Source: Rhizobium sp. CFBP 8762 (GTDB taxonomy: Bacteria; Pseudomonadota; Alphaproteobacteria; Rhizobiales; Rhizobiaceae). Taken from it: 64,000 bases of DNA. This document shows positions 23,188-32,567 of the stretch, in pieces; within the stretch, counting starts at the first letter, position 1, and every line of letters begins with the position of its first letter. Location: NCBI RefSeq assembly GCF_014841565.1, contig NZ_JACYUD010000005.1:276706-340705 (forward strand), read 5' to 3'. Position numbers and translations under genes: made by a program. Under the pieces are notes generated by a model. The model was not told where the DNA came from. It saw only the letters and a program-made list of their open reading frames with translations, and ran no database searches.

Positions 23188-24533
23188 ACTTTCCAGAATG
23201 GCTTCTTAGCCGGTGCCGATGCTTCCGTTAATGGGTCGGTTGCAGCCGGTGCTCCAGCGGGATTGACTTGCGGAACAGGCACGGCCGCGCCACCCGGCGT
23301 GGTCGGGGTTGTTGCGGTGACCGTCTGGTCCGGCGCGTCAACGGAGGTGTCGACGGCTGCGGGGCTGAGTGGCGTGGCTTTAGGGATAGCAGCGGACGCC
23401 GTCGCACTCGGCGTTGGTGTTCTTGGCAATGGCGTCTGGGAAGACGGTGTTGTCGTCGCAATAGCCTTGGCCTGTTCTTCAGCAAGGCCCACGACTGCCG
23501 GTGCGACCGTGGACGTTGCTGCAGGCGCTTGCGCCTTTTCAAACTCGCTGGCCTTCATCAACCGGCCAGCGTCCAGCGAGGAGCCGGTGGGCGCATAGGC
23601 CAGTTCACGGCCTTTGCGCTTGTCCTTCACGATTTCCTTGCGCTCATTTTCGGTCGGTTCATACCAGACCATGCCTTCGTATTTCTTCATGGCGGTCTGG
23701 TAGTCGCGGTCATAGGCCTTGTTGAAGGTGGCCATAGCGCTCATCAGTGGGGCAGGCGTTTCCATGGCCGGGCATTGGCCGGTCGGATTGAACTGCGCAC
23801 CCGCAGAGGTCTGCTGGTTGAAGACGTATTTCTTCTCACAAACATTGACGACCGGCGGGCGTTTGGTCACTTCAAACTGGTCGTAGCCGACCTTCAGCAT
23901 TTTCCAGAAGTCCATATTCGCATTGTTGCGATGGCGGGCCATGTTTTCCGCCGTCATGCGGAATGGGAACGCCTGAAGCTGCACGTTTTGCTGGCCACCC
24001 TTGAAAGCGTCGCGGGCAAAGGCGTAGATTTCCAGCATCTGCGCATCGGTCATGGAGTAGCAGCCCGACGACGAGCAGGCGCCATGGATCATCAGATTGG
24101 TGCCGGAACGGCCCTGCGACGCATCATACTTGTTTGGGAAACCCGTGTTGATGGCCAGGAAGTAGCTGGAATTCGGGTTCATATGCCCCGGCGAAAGCGG
24201 ATAGAAGCCTTCCGGCGCCTGCCGGTCACCTTCCTTGGCCTTGGGGCCGAGCTTTCCGGACCAGGCGCAGATCTTGTAATCGGTGATCAGTTCAAAGCGC
24301 TTGTTGGTCTTTTCCTTCCAGACCTCCAGAACACCTTCTTCCTTGAAAATGCGCAGCATGATGGGCGACTGGGTTTCCATACCCTTGGCCTTCATCTTTT
24401 CCACGATCTTTGCGGAAAGCGGATGCTGGACCTTGTCGCGAACCTTCGACATATCGACGGAATCCAGCGTGTCGTTACACCCCGCCAAGGCAAGCGCGGT
24501 CAAGGACAGCATGAGAAAGGTTTTGAAACGCAT
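23175..24533 (-). CDS. L,D-transpeptidase (YkuD domain) lipoprotein
   Basis: 452 residues from the ATG at 24533 (MRFKTFLMLSLTALALAGC), where a lipobox gives Cys as acylation site; an ATG seven codons earlier is less likely. The YkuD catalytic motif is present: MIHGACSSSGCYSMTD, with His and the nucleophile Cys. Before it is the usual RIFKEEGVLEVW strand region. From residue about 340 the C-terminus is a long low-complexity tail of Ala, Pro and Thr, probably a flexible spacer. It should cross-link peptidoglycan or attach proteins to it in the periplasm, and would be held at a membrane by lipid. Confidence 0.85.
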   Translation of the reverse strand: MRFKTFLMLSLTALALAGCNDTLDSVDMSKVRDKVQHPLSAKIVEKMKAKGMETQSPIMLRIFKEEGVLEVWKEKTNKRFELITDYKICAWSGKLGPKAKEGDRQAPEGFYPLSPGHMNPNSSYFLAINTGFPNKYDASQGRSGTNLMIHGACSSSGCYSMTDAQMLEIYAFARDAFKGGQQNVQLQAFPFRMTAENMARHRNNANMDFWKMLKVGYDQFEVTKRPPVVNVCEKKYVFNQQTSAGAQFNPTGQCPAMETPAPLMSAMATFNKAYDRDYQTAMKKYEGMVWYEPTENERKEIVKDKRKGRELAYAPTGSSLDAGRLMKASEFEKAQAPAATSTVAPAVVGLAEEQAKAIATTTPSSQTPLPRTPTPSATASAAIPKATPLSPAAVDTSVDAPDQTVTATTPTTPGGAAVPVPQVNPAGAPAATDPLTEASAPAKKPFWKVWNN

Positions 24534-24752
24534 CGATATCAGCCCACCAGACAATCAGCCAGTGCGTCGCTTAGGAGACGCACTCGAGCCGAACTGTAAA
24601 AAAGCATAGTTCACAAACTCTTAAATCGGAAGGAAAATCACCGGTCCGATCCGCGGCAAAAAGCCTGAGCAATGTGGCACTGGTTTGGCGTAAGTGGGCG
24701 AACGCGACAAATGCGGCCGCGCGCGCCTTGTTATGCTTAATGTACCGTAAAT

Positions 24753-25706
24753 TTAGAGGTTACGCCCGATATTCAGATACTTCTGGCGTCGCTCGGAGCG
24801 GATATCGTCCGGGCTGGTTTGGGCAAACTGCGCCAGCGCGTCATCGATCACGTTGCCGGTGGCATAAATGACGGCATCCGGGTCACGGTGCGCGCCACCA
24901 ACCGGCTCGGCGATGATGCCATCGATGATCCCGAGCGCCTTCAAGTCTTCTGCCGTAATTTTCATATTGGTCGCGGCTTCGCGCGCGCGGGTGGAATCGC
25001 GCCACAGGATGGACGCGGCACCTTCGGGCGAAATCACGCTGTAGATGGCATGTTCCAGCATGTAGACGCGGTTGCCAGTGGCAATCGCAATCGCACCGCC
25101 CGATCCGCCTTCACCCAGAACCACCGAAATGATGGGCACACGCACGTTGAGGCACATTTCGGTGGAGCGGGCGATGGCTTCGGCCTGTCCACGCTCTTCC
25201 GCACCAATGCCCGGATAGGCGCCAGCGGTATCGATGAGCGTGATGATGGGGAGCTGAAACCGGTCCGCCATTTCCATGATGCGAATGGCCTTGCGGTAGC
25301 CTTCGGGACGGGCGCTACCGAAATTGTGCTTGATGCGCGACTTCGTGTCGTTGCCCTTTTCCTGCCCGATGATGGCGACGGGCTGGCCGCGAAAACGACC
25401 GAGACCGGCCTGAATGGCTTCGTCCTCGGCAAATTTACGGTCGCCGGCCAGTGGCGTGAACTCGTCAAACAGCGCCTTGGCATAGTCCTGGAAATGGGGG
25501 CGGGAGGGGTGGCGGGCAACTTGCGTTTTCTGCCACGGCGTCAGCTTGGCGTAAATGTCCACCATGGCTTCGCGGGCGCGGCCTTCCAGCCGTTCGATTT
25601 CGTCTGCCGTGTTTATGCTTTCATCTTCGGCAGCTATTTTCTTCAACTCATGGATCTTGCCTTCAAGATCAGAGATGGGTTTTTCGAAATCGAGATAATT
25701 GTGCAT
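24753..25706 (-). CDS. accA: Acetyl-CoA carboxylase carboxyltransferase subunit alpha
   Basis: 317 residues, full length. It begins MHNYLDFEKPISDLEGKI, the classic AccA start, and contains RPEGYRKAIRIMEMADRF, IDTAGAYPGIGAEERGQ and the oxyanion region VVLGEGGSGGAIAIATGNR, then SVISPEGAASILWRD. With AccD it transfers the carboxyl group from biotin to acetyl-CoA, the first step of fatty acid synthesis. It lies next to xerD in the same orientation, an arrangement common in Brucella-like genomes. Confidence 0.98.
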   Translation of the reverse strand: MHNYLDFEKPISDLEGKIHELKKIAAEDESINTADEIERLEGRAREAMVDIYAKLTPWQKTQVARHPSRPHFQDYAKALFDEFTPLAGDRKFAEDEAIQAGLGRFRGQPVAIIGQEKGNDTKSRIKHNFGSARPEGYRKAIRIMEMADRFQLPIITLIDTAGAYPGIGAEERGQAEAIARSTEMCLNVRVPIISVVLGEGGSGGAIAIATGNRVYMLEHAIYSVISPEGAASILWRDSTRAREAATNMKITAEDLKALGIIDGIIAEPVGGAHRDPDAVIYATGNVIDDALAQFAQTSPDDIRSERRQKYLNIGRNL

Positions 25707-25777
25707 GAGATACGTTTCCGATCATTTTGCGCCAATGGCCCATAACAAAAGAATGGGAGGTTTACGGGCTTTGGCAC

Positions 25778-26716
25778 CTAATCCTGTTTTTTGGCCTGTT
25801 TGGCAAGAGGGTGATGGGTCTGAACCAGTTCGTGCAGCCGTTCTTCCAGAACATGTGTGTAAATTTGTGTCGTTGAAATGTCAGAATGGCCGAGAAGTTC
25901 CTGAACGGCGCGCAGGTCCGCACCGTTCTGCAGCAAGTGGCTGGCAAAGGCATGACGCAGCACATGCGGCGAGATTGTTGCCACCCGAATACCAGCGCGG
26001 GACGCCAGCCCTTTGAGATCACGCGCAAAAACCTGACGCGGCAAGTAACCCTGCTTGCCCGATGAGGGAAACAGCCATGCGCTTTCCGTCTTCATCTGCT
26101 CGCTCTGGCGGGTGAGTTCCGCCCCGTAGGTCTTCATGGCAGCGATGGCCGCATGGGATAGCGGCACCATACGCTCTTTGTTGCCCTTGCCGCGAACAAT
26201 CAGAAACCGGCCATTCTGTGCCAGCACGTTGACGGGCAATGATACCAGTTCGCTGACGCGCATGCCGGTGGCGTAAAGCAGTTCCAGAAGTGCGTGCATG
26301 CGCAACGCAGGCAACCCTCCACCTCGCGCCTCGGTTTCGGCCTGGCCGATCAACTTTGAAACATCTGCAACGCTCAAAATTTTCGGCAGGGAGCGCGCCT
26401 TCTTGGGCGCATCCAGAATGCCGGTCGGGTCATCGGTGCGCAGCCCTTCGGCATAAAGAAACTTGTAGAACTGGCGCAGCGCCGACAGCCGCCGCGCTTG
26501 CGATGAAGCAGCGAACCCTTGCGCCGACAGGTGCGCAAGATAGGCGCTGAGGTCCTCGGTTGCCGCCTGTGTCAGCGTCACGTTCCGGTTTTTCAGATAC
26601 GCACGGATATCATCGAGATCCCGCTGATAGGAAGTAAGTGTATTCTGTGCCGCGCCACGTTCGGCACTCATCATTTCCAGAAAGGATTCCAGATGGGCAG
26701 CGCTCAAATCCCTCAT
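25778..26716 (-). CDS. xerD: Tyrosine recombinase XerD
   Basis: 312 residues from the ATG at 26716; the longer open frame reaches 26926 but overlaps another small gene and its first 70 residues do not resemble XerD. Catalytic residues are all present: Arg in [10 protein letters not shown], Lys in [11 protein letters not shown], His-x-x-Arg in [12 protein letters not shown], His in [12 protein letters not shown] and Tyr in the same segment (IYTHV). With XerC it resolves chromosome dimers at dif. The start overlaps the stop of the small membrane protein gene by 4 bases (ATGA). Confidence 0.95.
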   Translation of the reverse strand: MRDLSAAHLESFLEMMSAERGAAQNTLTSYQRDLDDIRAYLKNRNVTLTQAATEDLSAYLAHLSAQGFAASSQARRLSALRQFYKFLYAEGLRTDDPTGILDAPKKARSLPKILSVADVSKLIGQAETEARGGGLPALRMHALLELLYATGMRVSELVSLPVNVLAQNGRFLIVRGKGNKERMVPLSHAAIAAMKTYGAELTRQSEQMKTESAWLFPSSGKQGYLPRQVFARDLKGLASRAGIRVATISPHVLRHAFASHLLQNGADLRAVQELLGHSDISTTQIYTHVLEERLHELVQTHHPLAKQAKKQD

Positions 26717-26856
26717 GGCCTGGTCTGTTCCAAAGGCACAGGAATGGTCACCTGCCGCGGACGCGGCTCCACAAACGTCACCAATGCGACCATGGCACCA
26801 TAGATTGCGGCCGCAATCAGGCAACAGATCATGATGTAGCGAAACAGGGTGGGCAT
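26713..26856 (-). CDS. Small membrane protein coupled to xerD
   Basis: 47 residues. It reads [20 protein letters not shown] as a signal-anchor-like hydrophobic segment, then [18 protein letters not shown] and an end at TRP-stop. GGAGG lies upstream of the ATG, though 10 bases away. Its TGA overlaps the xerD ATG, which argues that it is a real gene. The size and position agree with a short membrane protein often seen just before xerD in related genomes. Function unknown. Confidence 0.7.
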   Translation of the reverse strand: MPTLFRYIMICCLIAAAIYGAMVALVTFVEPRPRQVTIPVPLEQTRP

Positions 26857-26988
26857 AAAGTCGCGTCCTCCGGTTCTTACGCCTCAAGGATACCGGGTCA
26901 ACGTGGATATGAATAGCCTGTTGCAATGGCTCAGCGGTGGAAAGGGCGCACGACGGTCAGCAGGTACGTGTCTCCGTTGAACTGGTTG

Positions 26989-27564
26989 TTATCGGCCCGA
27001 GGCTGTTACACCGCGATAAATTCCATCCTCATCGATACGCCCTGCCAGGAGCGCTGCGGCCTTCTCCCTTTCCTCGTCCTTTCCATTGGCCTGCTTTTTC
27101 AAGGCCTCGGTTAGCTTATCGTTGTCTTTGGGGTTTCTCGCACTGTCGATCAAATCGCTCAATGATATACCCAGCTTGTCCAGGCCCAGATCTTTCTCGA
27201 TTGATGCTATGACTTTGTTGCCATCGGGCTTGTTCTGGATTTGTTGGAACGCTTCTTTTGCGGCGTCAAAAAACTCTTCGCTCGTGCTGAAATTGTCCTT
27301 GTTGAGGCCGAGTGCTTGCCCCATACGTTCAATGAGCTTCAACTTGGTTTCGGTTACGCTGGTGTGATTGACGCCGAACATTGCACTGGCAACTTTTGAC
27401 GCAGCTTGTGTTGGCTGCTTGTCAACCGAAACGCTGTCACGCTTTGCGACACCGTTTGCAAGATCGGTTATGGTTTTGCTGGCGTCGTCTTGGCCGACTG
27501 ACGTGGCAGCGGCCTGTTGAAGAATGAGCACTGCTGCGGCGTTGCTGGGTAAAACAGAGACCAT
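26989..27564 (-). CDS. Hypothetical protein, helical, unknown
   Basis: 191 residues from the ATG at 27564, which has AGGA upstream; the frame is open from 27657 but the extra residues look unlike coding sequence. After a short hydrophobic start (VLPSNAAAVLILQQAAA) the protein is soluble and charged, with helical stretches (FFDAAKEAFQQIQNKPDGN, LTEALKKQANGKDEEREKA). I find no family. It lies between xerD and aroK and is divergent from aroK. The codon use looks normal, so it is likely real. Confidence 0.55.
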   Translation of the reverse strand: MVSVLPSNAAAVLILQQAAATSVGQDDASKTITDLANGVAKRDSVSVDKQPTQAASKVASAMFGVNHTSVTETKLKLIERMGQALGLNKDNFSTSEEFFDAAKEAFQQIQNKPDGNKVIASIEKDLGLDKLGISLSDLIDSARNPKDNDKLTEALKKQANGKDEEREKAAALLAGRIDEDGIYRGVTASGR

Positions 27565-27803
27565 TTGACGTATCCTGCAGGCTATCAAGTCGCTCATGAG
27601 TTGAAGTCTGCTTGCGTGTCTGGCTTCATGCCGAAATGACTGCTGAATCAATATCAACCTTGACGTTCATAAGCAATATCAATGCTCGCACATATGTAAT
27701 GCGTTGGGGCCTTCTCCATAAACAAGCCGGTTTGCGAGCGGTCCCATCTTGACGCTGTTTGCGGATTTGTCGATACCGAAGCGGAACGAGGAATTTTGCA
27801 GGC

Positions 27804-28406
27804 ATGAACGAGGTGATGAATGCTGTGACGAGTGATGGGCCGGTATGCGCAACCTTGTCTGAAACAGCACGCAATGTGCTGGGCAAGCGCAATCTTGTGT
27901 TCGTCGGTCTGATGGGCGCGGGCAAATCTGTCATCGGGCGCATGACGGCATCTGAACTGCGCATTCCTTTCGTTGATTCCGATCACGAAATCGAGCGGGT
28001 GTCCCGCATGTCGATTGCAGAACTGTTTTCCGCCTATGGCGAGGACGAGTTTCGTGCGCTGGAAGCCCGCGTGATCAAGCGGCTGTTGCGCTCTGGACCC
28101 AAAGTCATTTCCACCGGCGGCGGTGCCTATATCAATGAGCGTACCCGCAAGCATATCCATCGGGCCGGATTGTCGCTGTGGCTCAATGCGGACCTCGACG
28201 TGCTGTGGGAGCGGGTCAACAAGCGCGATACGCGGCCCCTTCTTAAAACTGAAAATCCAAAACAGACGCTCGCCAACCTGATGGCCGCCCGCTACCCGAT
28301 TTATGCCGAGGCCGATCTCACCGTCATGTCACGTGATGTTAAAAAAGAAGTGATGGTCCAGGAAATTCTTTCCGCCATCGCCAAGGGAAGAAGACGCCAG
28401 CAATGA
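27804..28406 (+). CDS. aroK: Shikimate kinase
   Basis: 200 residues from the ATG at 27804 (MNEVMNAVTSDG), which follows a purine-rich stretch with AGG; the open frame upstream is longer by 15 codons and less likely. The P-loop GLMGAGKSVIGR is at residues about 36-47, the shikimate-binding DSDHEIE region and STGGGAYINERT follow, and RPLL holds the lid arginine. It phosphorylates shikimate in the aromatic amino acid pathway. Its stop overlaps the aroB start by 4 bases. Confidence 0.95.
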   Translation: MNEVMNAVTSDGPVCATLSETARNVLGKRNLVFVGLMGAGKSVIGRMTASELRIPFVDSDHEIERVSRMSIAELFSAYGEDEFRALEARVIKRLLRSGPKVISTGGGAYINERTRKHIHRAGLSLWLNADLDVLWERVNKRDTRPLLKTENPKQTLANLMAARYPIYAEADLTVMSRDVKKEVMVQEILSAIAKGRRRQQ

Positions 28407-29521
28407 CTGAAAACCCCACCCGGACTGTCCACGTGCCACTCGGTGACCGTGCCTACGATATTCTCATCGGTCCCGGCCTGATTGCGCAAGGTGCGCGCCA
28501 CATTGCTGCGCGCATCAAGGGCCGTAAGGCAGCCATTATCACTGACCGGCATGTGGCCGAGTTCTATCTCGAAGCTTTTTTGCAGTCGCTCAAGGCCGAA
28601 GGCTTTGCGGTGGCGTCTCTGGTGCTGGAGCCCGGCGAGAAGACCAAAAGCTTCGAGCACCTGATGACGGTGTGTGATACCGTGCTATCGGCCCGTATCG
28701 AGCGAAACGATGTGGTGATTGCGCTTGGCGGTGGCGTTATCGGCGACCTCACAGGCTTTGCAGCCGGGATCGTGCGGCGGGGCCTGCGATTTGTGCAGGT
28801 GCCCACGTCACTGCTGGCGCAGGTGGATTCGTCCGTGGGCGGCAAGACGGGCATCAACACCGCCCATGGGAAAAATCTGGTCGGCGTTTTTCACCAGCCG
28901 GATCTTGTGCTGGCCGATACGGATGTGCTGGATACACTAAGCCCGCGAGAGTTTCGCGCTGGCTATGCCGAGGTGGCGAAATACGGTTTGATAGACAAGC
29001 CCGATTTTTTTGCCTGGCTTGAAGCCAACTGGCGTGACGTGTTTGCGGGCGGGCAGGCGCGAATCGACGCGATTGCGACGAGTTGTCAGGCAAAGTCCGA
29101 TGTGGTGGTGGCGGACGAGCATGAGCATGGCGTCCGTGCGCTGCTGAACCTCGGCCACACCTTCGGCCACGCGCTGGAAGCCGCTACCCGCTATGATGGC
29201 GCACGGCTGGTGCATGGTGAGGGCGTTGCCATCGGCATGGTGCTGGCGCACCAGTTTTCAGCGCGCATGAACCTCGCCAGCCCGGACGATGCAACGCGCG
29301 TGGAGCACCATTTGCGCGACGTCGGGCTTCCCACCCGCATAAGCGAAATTCCCGGAGACCTGCCGCCCGCATCTGTGCTGATGGACGCCATTGCGCAGGA
29401 TAAGAAAGTCAGCGGTGGCAAGCTGACCTTCATTCTCACCCACGGTATCGGCCAGTCGTTTGTCGCCAAGGATGTGCCATCGTCGGAGGTGCTGCGGTTT
29501 CTGGAGGACAAGAACCCCTGA
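28403..29521 (+). CDS. aroB: 3-dehydroquinate synthase
   Basis: 372 residues, full length. It carries the NAD-binding GGGVIGDLTGFAAGIV, the metal ligands in AEVAKYGLIDKPDFF, LGHTFGHALEA and HGEGVAIGM, and the VPTSLLAQVDSSVGGKTGIN segment that binds the substrate. It makes 3-dehydroquinate from DAHP. It overlaps aroK at its start and the CorC-type gene at its end (TGATG), so the three genes form one operon. Confidence 0.98.
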   Translation: MTENPTRTVHVPLGDRAYDILIGPGLIAQGARHIAARIKGRKAAIITDRHVAEFYLEAFLQSLKAEGFAVASLVLEPGEKTKSFEHLMTVCDTVLSARIERNDVVIALGGGVIGDLTGFAAGIVRRGLRFVQVPTSLLAQVDSSVGGKTGINTAHGKNLVGVFHQPDLVLADTDVLDTLSPREFRAGYAEVAKYGLIDKPDFFAWLEANWRDVFAGGQARIDAIATSCQAKSDVVVADEHEHGVRALLNLGHTFGHALEAATRYDGARLVHGEGVAIGMVLAHQFSARMNLASPDDATRVEHHLRDVGLPTRISEIPGDLPPASVLMDAIAQDKKVSGGKLTFILTHGIGQSFVAKDVPSSEVLRFLEDKNP

Positions 29522-30366
29522 TGCGCGGCGGTGCCGGTTTTTTGAGCGGGTTTCTCCAGGTTTTCGGGCTTGGTCGGCGCTCGCGTCCCGTGGGGCAGGC
29601 CGAGGGCGGGCGAGGACAGACTGATGCCCGCGAACCCGTGCAGAAGCCGGAACGGGAAAAGACCGGACAGTCCGTCGATCTGGAAGAGCTTGTTGTCTCC
29701 GATGTTATGATCCACCGCACTGCGATGCGTGGGCTGAACGCCGACGATGGACCGGAGGCGTCCATTCGTGCGGTTCTGGAAAGCCCCTACACACGCATGC
29801 CGCTGTGGCGAGGGGCGACCGACAATATCATTGGCGTTCTGCACGCCAAGGACCTGCTGCGCGCGCTGGCCAATCCGGCAACCGACCGGTCAACGCTCGA
29901 TATCGGGAAAATTGCGCAGAAACCATGGTTTGTCCCCGACACGACCAATCTCAAGGATCAGCTCAACGCATTTTTGCGCCGTCGCAGCCATTTTGCCGTG
30001 GTGGTGGATGAGTATGGCGAAGTGCAGGGCATCGTGACCCTTGAGGATATTCTTGAGGAAATCGTCGGCGATATCTCCGATGAGCACGATGTGCAAATCC
30101 AAGGGGTGTGGCGGCAGGCCGATGGCTCTATCGTGGTGGATGGCAATGTACCGATTCGCGATTTGAACCGGGCCTTGGACTGGTCACTGCCGGACGACGA
30201 GGCGACGACAATTGCAGGCCTTGTCATTCACGAATCAAAAAGCATTCCGGAAGAGCGGCAGGCGTTCACCTTCTATGGAAAACGCTTCATCGTGATGAAG
30301 CGGGTCAAGAACCGCATTACCAGGCTGCGTGTCCGCACGCTGGAGGCGCAAAAGCCTGCGGTATGA
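29521..30366 (+). CDS. CBS-domain protein, CorC/TlyC (HlyC/CorC) family
   Basis: 281 residues. There is no transmembrane DUF21 domain; the protein begins with a Gly/Arg-rich tail, then two CBS domains (residues about 60-185, with DVMIHRTAMRGL and a second repeat ending DEYGEVQGIVTLEDILEEIVG) and a C-terminal CorC_HlyC domain (VPIRDLNRALDWSLPDD). Soluble members of this type are called CorC or hemolysin C-like and may help in cobalt or magnesium efflux. It starts one base into the aroB stop. An aroK-aroB-corC order is usual in Brucella-like genomes. Confidence 0.9.
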   Translation: MRGGAGFLSGFLQVFGLGRRSRPVGQAEGGRGQTDAREPVQKPEREKTGQSVDLEELVVSDVMIHRTAMRGLNADDGPEASIRAVLESPYTRMPLWRGATDNIIGVLHAKDLLRALANPATDRSTLDIGKIAQKPWFVPDTTNLKDQLNAFLRRRSHFAVVVDEYGEVQGIVTLEDILEEIVGDISDEHDVQIQGVWRQADGSIVVDGNVPIRDLNRALDWSLPDDEATTIAGLVIHESKSIPEERQAFTFYGKRFIVMKRVKNRITRLRVRTLEAQKPAV

Positions 30367-30393
30367 TGCCGCATGAGCGCCTTACCAACGCTC

Positions 30394-30462
30394 GAGCATT
30401 TCCAGTGAAAACGGAGTCGTTTTCACGTCTGGATAATGCTACAAATAAAAGAACGAGAGCAG
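30394..30462. repeat. Composite hairpin repeat, copy A
   Basis: The hairpin (30395-30440) has arms AGCATT/AATGCT, then CCAG/CTGG and TGAAAACG/CGTTTTCA with a 4-base loop, so almost every base pairs. An A-rich linker and GAGAGC follow. It lies between the convergent CorC-type and bolA genes and may also act as a terminator. It is related to copies at 34.5, 51.0 and 59.4 kb. Confidence 0.65.
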
Positions 30463-30463
30463 C

Positions 30464-30745
30464 TTACCAACGTGTGTGTTCACCCGGTGCCGCTGTTTCG
30501 ACGGCCAGCGCATGAAGACCCGCATCGAGCTCCGGTTTCAGCAGATCGTTCACCGAACGATGGCGCGCCACCCGGCCAAGGCCCGCAAAAGCCGACGAGA
30601 CAATGCGCACACGCATATGCGTCTCACCGGTGCCGTTGAAATCGGGCTGATGACCGGCGTGATGATGGCTTTCGTTGATGACCTCCAGACGCTCTGGGGC
30701 AAAGGCTACCATCAATTTGTCGCGGATTTGGGCTTGAAGGGTCAT
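30464..30745 (-). CDS. bolA: BolA-family protein
   Basis: 93 residues. The BolA fold motifs are present: RDKLMVAFAPERLEVINESH near the start, then HMRVRIVSSAFAGLGRVARH and the conserved RHR with VNDLLKPEL. BolA proteins bind Fe-S clusters with monothiol glutaredoxins and some act as transcription factors. It is convergent with the CorC-type gene and divergent from the J-domain gene, as in other Hyphomicrobiales. Confidence 0.93.
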   Translation of the reverse strand: MTLQAQIRDKLMVAFAPERLEVINESHHHAGHQPDFNGTGETHMRVRIVSSAFAGLGRVARHRSVNDLLKPELDAGLHALAVETAAPGEHTRW

Positions 30746-30864
30746 GAGCTTATCTGCTTTGATTGCCTGCTTCGATGGTCGGCGAAAAATAGTCTGACAA
30801 AGCCAGTAACAAACCCGTTTGTCAATTCTTGTTGTGTGGGCTCAGACGTACCATAATTAGGCCC

Positions 30865-31494
30865 ATGAAACTCGACTCAAAATATTTCGACGGTATCCGT
30901 ACCCGCAAAAAAGCTGCCCCCAAAGCGGAGGCCATCGCGCCCACGTGCCAGTGGGATGGCTGCAATGAAAAAGCGCCGCATCGCGCCCCCGTTGGCCGCA
31001 ATGCGGAGAACGAATTCTTCATGTTCTGTTTTGAGCATGTGAAGGAATACAACAAGGGCTATAACTATTTCTCCGGTCTGTCCGACACGGAGATTGCCCG
31101 TTACCAGAAAGAGGCCATCACCGGCCACCGTCCCACATGGACGGTGGGCGTGAACAAGTCTGCCAAGGATGCGCCAGAGCAGTCCAAGATGCGTTCCGGC
31201 TCTGCCCAGTCGCAGGCACGGTTGCGCGATCCGTTCGGCTTCGTGAGCGAGGCCCACCAGACGGCACCCCGTCAGGTGCCACGCCAGCGCAAGCTGAAAA
31301 CGCTGGAAGCCAAGGCGTTCGACACGCTGGAACTGGATGCGAGCGCAAGCGGGGACGACATCAAGGCGGCCTACAAGGCGCTGGTCAAAAAACACCACCC
31401 CGATGCCAATGGCGGGGACCGTGGATCGGAAGAGCGGTTCCGCGCTGTGATTCAGGCCTATCAACTGTTGAAACAGGCTGGCTTTTGCACGTAA
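30865..31494 (+). CDS. DnaJ-domain protein (J domain at C-terminus)
   Basis: 209 residues from the ATG at 30865; the frame is open 12 codons earlier. The first 75 residues contain Cys and His residues (CQWDGCNEKAPHRAPVG, FFMFCFEHVKEYNKGYNYF), perhaps a small metal-binding fold. The last 60 residues are a J domain: FDTLELDASASGDDIKAAY, KKHHPDANGGDRG with the HPD motif, and FRAVIQAYQLLK. It probably stimulates an Hsp70. It is encoded directly ahead of cobS-cobT in Hyphomicrobiales genomes. Confidence 0.9.
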   Translation: MKLDSKYFDGIRTRKKAAPKAEAIAPTCQWDGCNEKAPHRAPVGRNAENEFFMFCFEHVKEYNKGYNYFSGLSDTEIARYQKEAITGHRPTWTVGVNKSAKDAPEQSKMRSGSAQSQARLRDPFGFVSEAHQTAPRQVPRQRKLKTLEAKAFDTLELDASASGDDIKAAYKALVKKHHPDANGGDRGSEERFRAVIQAYQLLKQAGFCT

Positions 31495-31563
31495 CGGGCT
31501 TTAATGTTTCACGCAAATAAGTGACGTATTCGCGGGCATGTGTCGCGTGGCCGCTCTGGAGAC

Positions 31564-32562
31564 ATGATGAGCAAGATCGACCTTGATATTTCCAATCTGC
31601 CCGATACGACCGTGTCCGTTCGCGATGTCTTCGGCATAAATTCCGACCTGCGCGTACCTGCCTATTCCAAGGCCGATGCTTATGTGCCTGATCTTGATCC
31701 TGATTATCTGTTTGACCGCGAAACCACGCTCGCCATTCTTGCAGGCTTTGCCCACAACCGCCGCGTTATGGTCTCCGGCTACCACGGCACGGGAAAGTCC
31801 ACCCATATCGAGCAGGTTGCTGCGCGGCTGAACTGGCCGTGCGTGCGCGTAAACCTCGATAGCCATGTCAGCCGTATCGATCTCGTCGGCAAGGATGCCA
31901 TCGTCGTCAAGGACGGGATGCAGATCACGGAATTCAAGGACGGCATTCTGCCATGGGCCTACCAGCACAATGTGGCGCTGGTTTTCGATGAGTATGACGC
32001 CGGTCGCCCGGATGTGATGTTTGTGATCCAGCGCGTGCTGGAATCGTCTGGTCGCCTGACGCTGCTGGACCAGAGCCGGGTAATCCGCCCGCACCCCGCC
32101 TTCCGCCTGTTCGCCACCGCCAATACCGTCGGTCTCGGCGATACGACCGGCCTTTATCACGGCACACAGCAGATCAACCAGGCGCAGATGGACCGTTGGT
32201 CGATCGTTACAACGCTCAACTATCTGCCCCATGACAATGAGGTTGATATCGTTGCAGCCAAGGTAAAGGGTTTCACGCAGGCCCGTGGACGCGATACGGT
32301 TTCCAAGATGGTGCGGGTGGCCGATCTGACCCGCGCCGCCTTTATCAATGGCGACCTCTCCACTGTCATGAGCCCGCGGACCGTCATCACCTGGGCGGAA
32401 AATGCGCATATCTTTGGCGACATCGCCTTTGCGTTCCGCGTAACCTTCCTCAACAAGTGCGACGAACTTGAGCGTTCGCTGGTGGCCGAGCACTATCAGC
32501 GTGCTTTCGGCGTGGAATTGAAGGAAAGCGCAGCCAATATCGTGCTTGAGGCAACAGCGTAA
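31564..32562 (+). CDS. cobS: Cobaltochelatase subunit CobS
   Basis: 332 residues from the ATG at 31564 (a second ATG follows at once); the frame is open to 31540, but TGGAGA lies just before this start. It is an AAA+ ATPase: Walker [19 protein letters not shown] near residue 75, Walker [15 protein letters not shown] near 145, and sensor [19 protein letters not shown] near 195. With CobN and CobT it inserts cobalt into hydrogenobyrinic acid diamide in aerobic cobalamin synthesis. It lies 5 bases before cobT. Confidence 0.96.
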   Translation: MMSKIDLDISNLPDTTVSVRDVFGINSDLRVPAYSKADAYVPDLDPDYLFDRETTLAILAGFAHNRRVMVSGYHGTGKSTHIEQVAARLNWPCVRVNLDSHVSRIDLVGKDAIVVKDGMQITEFKDGILPWAYQHNVALVFDEYDAGRPDVMFVIQRVLESSGRLTLLDQSRVIRPHPAFRLFATANTVGLGDTTGLYHGTQQINQAQMDRWSIVTTLNYLPHDNEVDIVAAKVKGFTQARGRDTVSKMVRVADLTRAAFINGDLSTVMSPRTVITWAENAHIFGDIAFAFRVTFLNKCDELERSLVAEHYQRAFGVELKESAANIVLEATA

Positions 32563-32567
32563 GAACC

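Noticed and set aside
23268..24599. Long rightward frame opposite the L,D-transpeptidase gene (443 residues)
   Set aside because: It lies wholly over a clear YkuD-family gene and has the His/Arg-rich composition of a reverse-strand shadow.
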